From contig CAZRRO010000003.1 of assembly GCA_964602595.1 (NCBI GenBank), positions 310,001-374,000 on the forward strand: a stretch of DNA of 64,000 nt. The letters are read 5' to 3'. The translations under genes and the position numbers were made by a program. Positions 24,157 through 31,124 of this stretch are shown here, piece by piece. Each line of letters opens with the position of its first letter. Position 1 is the first letter of the stretch. Source of the stretch: CAIWAH01 sp964602595 (GTDB lineage: Bacteria; Verrucomicrobiota; Verrucomicrobiia; Limisphaerales; UBA9464). Below the pieces are notes generated by a model. That model did not search any database. It was not told where the DNA came from and worked only from the letters and a program-made list of their open reading frames with translations.

Positions 24157-25551
24157 TCAATCCTCCGCGCGTTCGCCGCTCGGGGCCATTTTCACGATCT
24201 TGGGGTCAAACCGGCCCAGGATTTCCACCAGATCACTTTGGGCGGCCATGACCTGTTCGATGTCCTTGTAGACCATTGGCACCTCGTCGAGGCCGGCGCT
24301 GAGCAGGTGGACGCCGCGGTCGCGGAGCACCCGGTTGACCTTCTCCCATTCGAAGCATTCGAGCGCCCGTTTGCGGCTCATGACCCGGCCGGCGCCATGT
24401 GACGCGGAGGCGAGGGATTCCGGGTTGCCCTTGCCGCGGACCAAGTAGCCCGGCGTGGCCATGGAGCCGGGAATGATGCCGAGGACACCCGCACCGGCCG
24501 GGGTGGCGCCCTTGCGGTGGACGACGACCTCGCGTTCGCCGCCGGGCACGGCGTGCCGTTCCTTCCAGGCGAAGTTGTGGTGGTTCTCGACGTCGAGGGC
24601 CACTTCGCAGCCGAGATGTTCGGCGATGTGCCGGTGGATCAGCGCGTGATTGGCGGCGGCGTATTGGCCCATCAGTTCCATCGCAGCCCAGTATTCCTGG
24701 CCGTCGGCGGAATCGAGCGGCAGCCACGCAAGGTGTTTCAGCTCCTTGGGCAGCGCCGCGTGCCGTTCCAATGCGAGCGCCGAATAATGCTCGCAGACGG
24801 CGGCGCCGGTGCCGCGACTGCCGCTGTGGCTGAGCAGAGCGACATATTGGCCGGGAGCGAGTCCCTGGATGGGCTGGTCGGTGGTGAAGGTGCCGAATTC
24901 GACGAAGTGATTGCCGCTGCCGCTGGTGCCGAGCTGTTGCCAGGCGCGGTCCTTGTTGGCCTGGGTGATGGGGCTGACGGTCCAGTCGGCATCCATCACC
25001 GCATGCTCGCGCCGGTCGTCGAATCGGGCGCCGATGCCGAAGCGGGTTTCGCCCTCGATGGCCTTGACGAGCTTCTCGCGTTTGCGGTCGAGGTCGCGGA
25101 GCGGCCAGTCGAGCACGGTCAGCTTCATCCGGCACGCGATGTCCACCCCGACCGCGTAGGGGATCACCGAGTTGTCGGTGGCCAGCACCCCGCCGATGGG
25201 CAGGCCGTAGCCGACGTGGGCATCGGGCATGAGGGCGCCGGCGACGCTGACGGGCAATTGGCAGGCGCGGGCCATTTGGTTCAGGGCCTCGGGTTCGAGG
25301 TTGGCACCCCATTGGCGCCATTGGGCCTTGGCCTCTTGGATGGCCCTCGGCGAACGGAGCAGGGCTGCGGCAAAGGCGCCCCGCAGCGGGTCGTCCACAA
25401 AGCGGTCTGGCTGCCGAATGACGGCCTCGAGGTCCGCGCCGAGGGCGGTCTTGTCGAGTCCCTTGAGAATGTAGCGGGTCAGGTATTCGAGTCCCCGGCG
25501 CATGGCTTCACCGGGCGGGACGCCGAGCCGGATGAGGTCCTTTTGGTTCAC
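24157..25551 (-). CDS. RtcB-type RNA ligase
   Basis: The 464-residue protein keeps the metal- and nucleotide-binding pattern of RtcB. LMPDAHVGYGLPIGG (about 108-121) precedes GVDIAC with Cys140, then come SGSGNHFVEFG (211-220), LSHSGSRG (240-247), HNFAWKE (325-331), HRKGATPAG (345-353), and SASHGAGR (383-389) with the His that becomes guanylated. RtcB joins 2',3'-cyclic-phosphate or 3'-phosphate RNA ends to 5'-OH ends using GTP, in tRNA repair or splicing. An N-terminal extension of about 80 residues and GVDIAC (instead of GVDIGC) mark a subgroup distinct from E. coli RtcB. The start is a GTG. No archease or RtcA gene is adjacent; a 49-codon gene follows. Confidence 0.88.
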   Translation of the reverse strand: MNQKDLIRLGVPPGEAMRRGLEYLTRYILKGLDKTALGADLEAVIRQPDRFVDDPLRGAFAAALLRSPRAIQEAKAQWRQWGANLEPEALNQMARACQLPVSVAGALMPDAHVGYGLPIGGVLATDNSVIPYAVGVDIACRMKLTVLDWPLRDLDRKREKLVKAIEGETRFGIGARFDDRREHAVMDADWTVSPITQANKDRAWQQLGTSGSGNHFVEFGTFTTDQPIQGLAPGQYVALLSHSGSRGTGAAVCEHYSALALERHAALPKELKHLAWLPLDSADGQEYWAAMELMGQYAAANHALIHRHIAEHLGCEVALDVENHHNFAWKERHAVPGGEREVVVHRKGATPAGAGVLGIIPGSMATPGYLVRGKGNPESLASASHGAGRVMSRKRALECFEWEKVNRVLRDRGVHLLSAGLDEVPMVYKDIEQVMAAQSDLVEILGRFDPKIVKMAPSGERAED

Positions 25552-25684
25552 GGACGCAACGGTTTACTAAAGCGGGCGGTGGGTCGAACCGATAAACGGG
25601 TAGACCGTGCCGGGCGGCCAGACGAAGTAACCAAGTTTGGTATCTGTGCCCGGAGGCGTTAATCCGCTTTAACAATGAGCAGTT

Positions 25685-25954
25685 ATGACGAGCAACACGA
25701 GCGCCGCGATGAACCAGTTCCTCACCGGCTCCAACCCGACGTCCCACACGGAACGTCAGGCGGGGTGGCTGCGGGGTTTCGTGGTGGTCGGCGTCATGAC
25801 GTTGCTGGTGCTCGGCATGAATCCGGACGGCGGCCGGCACATTCCGGTCAGCGCCCTCGAGACCAACGCGAAGCTCATTCTGGCGGTCGGCATCGGGATG
25901 GTCTGCGCGGGCCGCTTCATGGCCCGGCGGGCACCCGCGATGCAGACTGCCTAA
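25685..25954 (+). CDS. Hypothetical small membrane protein (89 residues)
   Basis: The product has a polar N-terminus (MTSNTSAAMNQFLTG), a first membrane segment (about 29-45, RGFVVVGVMTLLVLGM), a loop DGGRHIPVSALETNAK, and a second segment (about 65-80, LILAVGIGMVCAGRF). No Shine-Dalgarno sequence is visible, and the internal ATG at 25709 is an alternative start. It is divergent from rtcB with a 133-base gap. No family is recognised. Confidence 0.5.
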   Translation: MTSNTSAAMNQFLTGSNPTSHTERQAGWLRGFVVVGVMTLLVLGMNPDGGRHIPVSALETNAKLILAVGIGMVCAGRFMARRAPAMQTA

Positions 25955-26133
25955 GCAGTTCCCCCTTCCCAATCGGCGGCGGCACCGCCTTCCGCGGGGA
26001 TCCCCTCCCCCAACTCCTCCTTTGGTGCCCGCCGCCGTTTTCTTTTTCCCACCCGTCCGGTTTGGGCTATACGCCTCTCAGCAGCCGGCTGAAGCGTTCA
26101 AGGCCGACCGTCGACTAACCGCACCCCAAATTC

Positions 26134-26811
26134 ATGGATACCCCCAAACCTTCGCTGCTGCATCTCGGTGAAATGTCCATCGCGATCATCGATGACGATC
26201 CGTTGATCTGCGAGATGGTCGGAGGATTTTTCACGGACAAAGCCAAATTTTCCCAGGTCCTGACGTTTCAGGATGCGAAATCCGCCTTTGGTCCGTTGGC
26301 CCGCCGGCACGTGGACGTGGCGTTGATTGACCTTTATCTGCAGGGGGATTCCGGCCTGCACTGCATCCGGCGCCTGGCCAAGAACCGCAACGCCAGCCTA
26401 GTCATCGCCTACACCAGCAGCGAGGAGCGCAAGATGATAGAACGCGCCCTCCAGGAAGGCGCCCGCGGCTATCTGCTCAAGTCGGAAAAATTGCCGGTGG
26501 TCCTGGACAAGATCCAGCGGGCCATGGCGGGTGAACCGGCGCTTTCGGCGGCGGTCACCAACCAGCTCATTGACCGCTTGGTCGCCCAGGGGCCCAACCG
26601 CGCCCGCTTGCAGGAACTGACGTCCCAGGAGAACCGAGTGCTGGCGCTGACCGCCGATGGGCTCGCCTGCAAGGCGGTCGCGGAGAAGCTCGGACTGAGC
26701 GTCAACACAGTCTACCTCTACAACAAGCGCATCCTCAAGAAGCTCGGCGTCGCGACCCGACTGGCCGCGGTGCAGGTTTTCCGCGAAGCGCAAGCCGCCG
26801 GTGCCGAGTAG
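26134..26811 (+). CDS. LuxR-type response regulator
   Basis: The 225-residue product has a receiver domain (SIAIIDDDPLICEM with the acidic cluster at 20-22; phospho-acceptor Asp66 in VALIDLYLQ; Lys in GYLLKSEK) and a C-terminal LuxR helix-turn-helix (LTSQENRVLALTADGLACK, then SVNTVYLYNKRILKKLGV). No kinase gene is next to it. The following gene encodes an Hpt domain and is separated by about 20 bases, so the pair probably belongs to a multi-step phosphorelay whose kinase is encoded elsewhere. Confidence 0.9.
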   Translation: MDTPKPSLLHLGEMSIAIIDDDPLICEMVGGFFTDKAKFSQVLTFQDAKSAFGPLARRHVDVALIDLYLQGDSGLHCIRRLAKNRNASLVIAYTSSEERKMIERALQEGARGYLLKSEKLPVVLDKIQRAMAGEPALSAAVTNQLIDRLVAQGPNRARLQELTSQENRVLALTADGLACKAVAEKLGLSVNTVYLYNKRILKKLGVATRLAAVQVFREAQAAGAE

Positions 26812-26830
26812 CGGCCGGCGCGTGCATCCC

Positions 26831-27193
26831 ATGCTCCCTGACGACATTCGCAGCAGCTTGGAAAGCCTGGCCGAAGAGCTGGGGACAACGACCGTCGCGC
26901 GAGGTTTGCTCACGCTGACCCGCGATCTGCCCCTCCAAGTGGCGGAAATGCGCAGCCGAGCCGGCCTCAAGGACCAAGGGGAGTTCAAGCGACTGGCCCA
27001 CAATCTCAAGGGCCGTTGTGGCATGCTCCGATTGCAAACGTTGCGCGACACGGCCTACGCCTTGGAATTGGCCAGCCAAGAACCGGCGCCCACACGCCGA
27101 CTGGAGTTGCTGGTCGAACTGGAGCAGAAGGCCCAAGCCCTGACACCAGGGTTGCAGCGGCTTCAAGCCGACTTGGGTGCGCGTGCGGAATAG
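26831..27193 (+). CDS. Histidine phosphotransfer (Hpt) domain protein
   Basis: The 120-residue helical product contains LAHNLKGRCGM, the Hpt signature, with the phospho-accepting His57 and the conserved Lys and Gly. Helices before and after it (ELGTTTVARGLLTLT and RRLELLVELEQKAQAL) complete the bundle. The ATG at 26831 is preferred; a GTG at 26801 would overlap the regulator gene. It probably relays phosphate between a remote hybrid kinase and the response regulator encoded just upstream. Confidence 0.8.
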   Translation: MLPDDIRSSLESLAEELGTTTVARGLLTLTRDLPLQVAEMRSRAGLKDQGEFKRLAHNLKGRCGMLRLQTLRDTAYALELASQEPAPTRRLELLVELEQKAQALTPGLQRLQADLGARAE

Positions 27194-27596
27194 TCGCATT
27201 GTCCGGTTGGGACCGATTGATCCGCGGTTTTCACCCGCCGCCTTGACAAGAAGAACACCTGGGCTTTGTCGCGCTTCGTTTCCCGTCGAGTTGCCGGCTG
27301 TCGTAAGCGGTGGATTTGGGGAAAACAGGCCTGTTTTGGCCGAAAAATCGGGCGACCGATACGGAAACTCCGAACGGTTCGGCAATTCTCCGGGACAACT
27401 TTAGCCGGCGACCCGTTGCGGTTGGCGGGCCTAAACTTCGTTGGGGGCGTCGTTTTTGAGAAAATGGGCCTAATTTCAACAATTGCGGTGGATTTCGTGG
27501 TTATTCCGGGCACTTACTTTTGGGTAGCTCGTCAGGTGTCATAACCACGGTTGGCAACTGGTTGGAGGGGCGATGCGCGGGAAGGGTGCAATCGCT
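27194..27596. other. 403-base non-coding region
   Basis: This stretch is less GC-rich than its surroundings and holds no convincing gene. It includes the perfect 16-base palindrome AAAACAGGCCTGTTTT (27322-27337) and presumably the promoter of the dockerin-tailed protein. The ATG of that gene is preceded by GGGAAGGG. Confidence 0.5.
27322..27337. promoter_or_regulatory. Perfect 16-base palindrome, possible operator
   Basis: AAAACAGGCCTGTTTT reads the same on both strands with no spacer. It lies 260 bases before the dockerin-tailed gene, in a T/A-richer stretch. A dimeric regulator could bind here; no U-tract makes it a terminator for the preceding Hpt gene. Confidence 0.35.
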
Positions 27597-29897
27597 ATGA
27601 AGACCAAGGATTCGGTCAAGACCACCAAGGACTGGTTTGGACCTCTCACCACTGCGCTCGCTCTCACCACCTACGCCACCTCCGCCCAGACGCCATTGGA
27701 CACGGCCCTCGATGTCCAGGTTACGGCGGCCACGACCTCGCCGGTCATTTCGTTGAACTGGCCGGCGATCACGGGCCGGCGTGATCCGGTCTACGTCACC
27801 CGCACTGAGCTGACGGCGACCGGCCGCGGCACTGCCAAGAACTTTACGCTGTCGACAAATGCCACTTTTCTGGCCGACACGAATGCGGTTCTCGGGAGGC
27901 GTTACGAATACTTGGTGAGTCAACGCTACTTCAATGGTGCCGGGACCTCCATCACCCGCAAGGTTCAGGTCGCCGCCGGAGCCGAACTCCCGCTGGTTGA
28001 GAATCGGGGCCGGGTCCTCATGCTGGTCGATTCCAGCATGGCTTCGTCGCTGACCAATGAACTTGGTGCGTTTGCGGCCGACCTGACCCTTGATGGTTGG
28101 ACCGTGGTGCGGCGGGATGTCGCACGGATGGCAGTCGCGCCTGATGATAATTCGACCGGCGCCGCTACGGCCCGCATCGCCGAATTGGCTGCCGTTCGCG
28201 GCGAGGTGGTCGGGTTCTACAATGCCGATCCCACCAACAGTCGGGCGGTGGTAATCCTTGGTCGGGTGCCCGTGCCCTATAGCGGCCGGGTCATGCCCGA
28301 TGGCCATACCGATCACCGCGGCGCCTGGCCGACCGACATGTATTATGGGGACGTCAACGGAAGCTGGACCGACAGTTCCCTCAACTGGGCCGTGGGCGGG
28401 AGGCTCAATAATGTCCCGGGCGACGGAAAGTTGGACCAAAGCCAAGCCCCATCGGCCTTGGAATTGGAGGTCGGCCGGATTGACTTTGCGGGATTGCCCA
28501 GCCAGTCGAAGTCAGAAGTGGAACTCCTGCGCCAATACTTGGTCCGGAATCATGCATATAGGAATGGATTGGCCCCGTTCAACCAACTCCGGCGCGAAGT
28601 GTTGGTGGATGACAATTTCGGTTACTTTAACGGAGAGGCGTTTTCCGCAGTAGGCTGGAACATCGGAACGGCCGTCGTCGGACGGGGCAATGCCCGCGCG
28701 GGGAAATGGTTTGCCGAACTGAATGGTGCTCCCGTGCTGTTCGGATACGGGTGCGGTGGTGGCAACTACGTCAGCGCCGCTGGTGTCGGGGGCTCGGGCG
28801 ATTTTGCCACCCGGACCAGCCGGGCGGTGTTCAATGGCCTCTTCGGCAGCTATTTCGGCGATTGGAATGTCAACGATGGGTTCCTTCGGTCGAGCCTCGG
28901 CGGCCCTGCGGAATCTACGGGCCTCGCCTCATTCTGGGTCAACCGGCCGGACTGGGATTTCAGCGGCACTTCGCTGGGTGCCACGATTGGCTCAACCCTG
29001 CGTTACAGCTCGGATCGGAGCATTCATCGCGGCGTGCTGGGTGATCCGACCTTACGCATTCAGCATCGCCCGGGAGTGACGGGCCTGGAGGCGACCCCAA
29101 CCGCGGACGGCCTGTTGTTGACGTGGAACGCGTTGGGCCTCGGAGAAATCGGCTACCATGTGTATCGCACTGACGCGGCCGGGGTAACCACCCGACTGAC
29201 TGGCGGCGCCGTGTCCGTCGGGTCTCCGGCGGGTTCGCCGATCAGTGACACCAGTTACTTGAACACCGGGGTCGCCGCCGGGTCGGAGTTCACCTTCGCA
29301 GTCCGCCCGGTTTTCCGGGAAACGACCCTTGGTGGCGCCTATCATGACTTGGGCCTGGCTGCCAAAGTCGCTGCCAATCAACCTGGCGCCCGGCTTGCAG
29401 TGGAATCGGTGGTCAGCCGCCGCAATCATCCGACCGGTCCGGTCGACGTGGTCTTGGATGGTTCGAAAACGGAGTCCCGCATGGCTGACGGCAACCTCCG
29501 TCTGGTGGTCCGGTTCAACCAAACTGTCACCGCCTATAACCTGAGTATTTCCGGGACGGCCAATGTTGTTTCGCAGACGGTTTCGGGCAATGAGCTTTCG
29601 ATCCAACTGAGCCAAGTTGCCAATCGCCAATCCCTGCGGATCAATCTTAGCGGAGTGAGAGGGGTCAATTGGTCGCTTGACGAGGCGTTCAGCCTTCCCG
29701 TGCGAGTTTTGTTCGGTGACGTGGACCAAAACGGTTCAGTTGAGACTGCCGATGCGATCCGGTTGGCGACCGTCATCAATGTCAATCGTGGCCAGGCCGT
29801 CGGCTCTGTCCGGCCGTGCGACCTGAACACCGACGGCAGGTTGAATGCAAACGACTTGACGCTAGTCCTCCGGCAACGTGGTCAGCGTCTCAACTGA
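27597..29897 (+). CDS. Secreted C25-peptidase-like protein with C-terminal dockerin-type repeats
   Basis: The ATG at 27597 (MKTKDSVKTTKDW) fits the GGGAAGGG spacing better than the one at 27573 and gives 766 residues. A weak signal region ends near TYATSAQT. The middle (about 130-490) has the layout of gingipain/C25-like proteins of Planctomycetes and Verrucomicrobiota: GRVLMLVDSSMASSL, VVILGRVPVPYSGRV, MPDGHTDHRGAWPTDMYYG, VPGDGKLDQ and ELEVGRID. Loss of catalytic residues cannot be judged without alignment. A fibronectin-like domain follows (about 500-590). The end holds two dockerin-type calcium loops, GDVDQNGSVETADAI and CDLNTDGRLNANDLT. Confidence 0.75.
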   Translation: MKTKDSVKTTKDWFGPLTTALALTTYATSAQTPLDTALDVQVTAATTSPVISLNWPAITGRRDPVYVTRTELTATGRGTAKNFTLSTNATFLADTNAVLGRRYEYLVSQRYFNGAGTSITRKVQVAAGAELPLVENRGRVLMLVDSSMASSLTNELGAFAADLTLDGWTVVRRDVARMAVAPDDNSTGAATARIAELAAVRGEVVGFYNADPTNSRAVVILGRVPVPYSGRVMPDGHTDHRGAWPTDMYYGDVNGSWTDSSLNWAVGGRLNNVPGDGKLDQSQAPSALELEVGRIDFAGLPSQSKSEVELLRQYLVRNHAYRNGLAPFNQLRREVLVDDNFGYFNGEAFSAVGWNIGTAVVGRGNARAGKWFAELNGAPVLFGYGCGGGNYVSAAGVGGSGDFATRTSRAVFNGLFGSYFGDWNVNDGFLRSSLGGPAESTGLASFWVNRPDWDFSGTSLGATIGSTLRYSSDRSIHRGVLGDPTLRIQHRPGVTGLEATPTADGLLLTWNALGLGEIGYHVYRTDAAGVTTRLTGGAVSVGSPAGSPISDTSYLNTGVAAGSEFTFAVRPVFRETTLGGAYHDLGLAAKVAANQPGARLAVESVVSRRNHPTGPVDVVLDGSKTESRMADGNLRLVVRFNQTVTAYNLSISGTANVVSQTVSGNELSIQLSQVANRQSLRINLSGVRGVNWSLDEAFSLPVRVLFGDVDQNGSVETADAIRLATVINVNRGQAVGSVRPCDLNTDGRLNANDLTLVLRQRGQRLN

Positions 29898-29943
29898 GCA
29901 GCGATGAAACCAACGGGCAATCCAACCTCAACGCTTCGCTGCC

Positions 29944-30951
29944 ATGTCACACCATATCTCGCTCCCGCTGTCGAACGGCCTCGCAGTTTTGCCGCCGACC
30001 GCTAGCCTCCGCTCCGCCGCCCTCGTCGGTTCCGCCGCCGCCGGCCAGCCGGTTCCGCACCTCATGCCCCAGTCGTTTCACGCCACCGACCTGACCACGC
30101 TGCTGATCGCAGCGCTGGGACGCCTCAAGGCGTCCTTGGGTGGACGTGTGACGTTTGAACTGGATGTCGAACCGGAATTGCCCCGCGTCGGGATGGAAGC
30201 CGCCACCATCGAGGACATCCTCGTGAAGGTTGCCGCCTCCCTGACCCGCCTGACACCGGATCGGCCCACGGTCTTGAGCCTCGGGCTGGGCCTGCGTGAA
30301 TTCGACGCCGCCGCCTTGGCGGAAAACCGCACTGCCCGCGTCCTGGCGCCCGGGCTGTATCTCACCCTCCAGGTGTCCAGCCGTCCCGACGTTCAAGCGT
30401 CCGAGCCGCCGACTACCAGTCCCGACCTGGCCCATGCCTTGCCCGGACTCGAGGTCCACGGCGCGGGCCTCCTGGTCACGCCCACGCCCTCCGGGCTCGC
30501 GGTGCGGATGCTTTTCCCGCCGCTCGCCAAGGATGCCGAACCGATTACCTGCGGCGCTGCCCAGTGGTCGCCGGATAGCCGCCGGGTGTTGCTGGCCGAT
30601 GACGACGAAGCCGTCCGCCTGATTGCCGCCCGTGTCCTGCAGTTGCTGAAATTCGAAGTGACGGTTGCCGTCGACGGCGAAGACGCCCTGCGGGTGTTTG
30701 AAAGTTCCCCGGTGCCGTTCCGGGCGGTGATGCTCGACATCGCCATGCCCAATCTCGACGGCATCAGCGCGGCCCAGGAGATCCGGAAGATCTGTCCGAC
30801 CCAGCCGATCCTGTTCATCTCCGGTGACGCTTCGGAAGAGGTCACTCGCCGGCTCCCGGCCGGCCTTACCGCCGGGGTCATCCAGAAGCCGTTCTCCGCC
30901 GCCGGAATCCGGACCACCTTGGAACAATGCGTCGTGAATCAGGCGAGCTGA
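29944..30951 (+). CDS. Degenerate ATPase-like domain fused to a C-terminal receiver domain
   Basis: Residues 45-200 of this 335-residue protein follow the order of a histidine-kinase ATPase domain (TTLLIAALGRLKASLGG, TIEDILVKVAASL at the N-box position, ALPGLEVHGAGLLVTPTPSG, VRMLFPP), but no phospho-accepting His helix is present and the N and G1 boxes are not recognisable. Residues 213-335 are a normal receiver domain (VLLADDDEAV, phospho-acceptor Asp265 in VMLDIAMPN, FISGDAS, and Lys in VIQKPFS). It may be the tail of a former hybrid kinase that now acts as a receiver with a ligand-binding or dimerising front. The ATG at 29944 has no strong ribosome-binding site. Confidence 0.75.
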   Translation: MSHHISLPLSNGLAVLPPTASLRSAALVGSAAAGQPVPHLMPQSFHATDLTTLLIAALGRLKASLGGRVTFELDVEPELPRVGMEAATIEDILVKVAASLTRLTPDRPTVLSLGLGLREFDAAALAENRTARVLAPGLYLTLQVSSRPDVQASEPPTTSPDLAHALPGLEVHGAGLLVTPTPSGLAVRMLFPPLAKDAEPITCGAAQWSPDSRRVLLADDDEAVRLIAARVLQLLKFEVTVAVDGEDALRVFESSPVPFRAVMLDIAMPNLDGISAAQEIRKICPTQPILFISGDASEEVTRRLPAGLTAGVIQKPFSAAGIRTTLEQCVVNQAS

Positions 30952-31124
30952 ATGCCGAGTCGAAGTGCGGTCCGGCTGCCTAGGCGAATCGACTCGCCGG
31001 CCAGCCGGGTGGCCAACGGGAAGCCGAGCTAGTATTGCCGGCCTCAATGTTGGCATCGGAATTACCTGCGTTGTCAGCCTAGGCAAGGCAACGCACCGTG
31101 GTCGCGAACTGGAATTATCCGACC

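Noticed and set aside
23787..24251. Plus-strand 154-codon frame behind the inverted motif
   Set aside because: It overlaps both the 49-codon gene and the end of rtcB on the other strand and has no start signal or recognisable domain.
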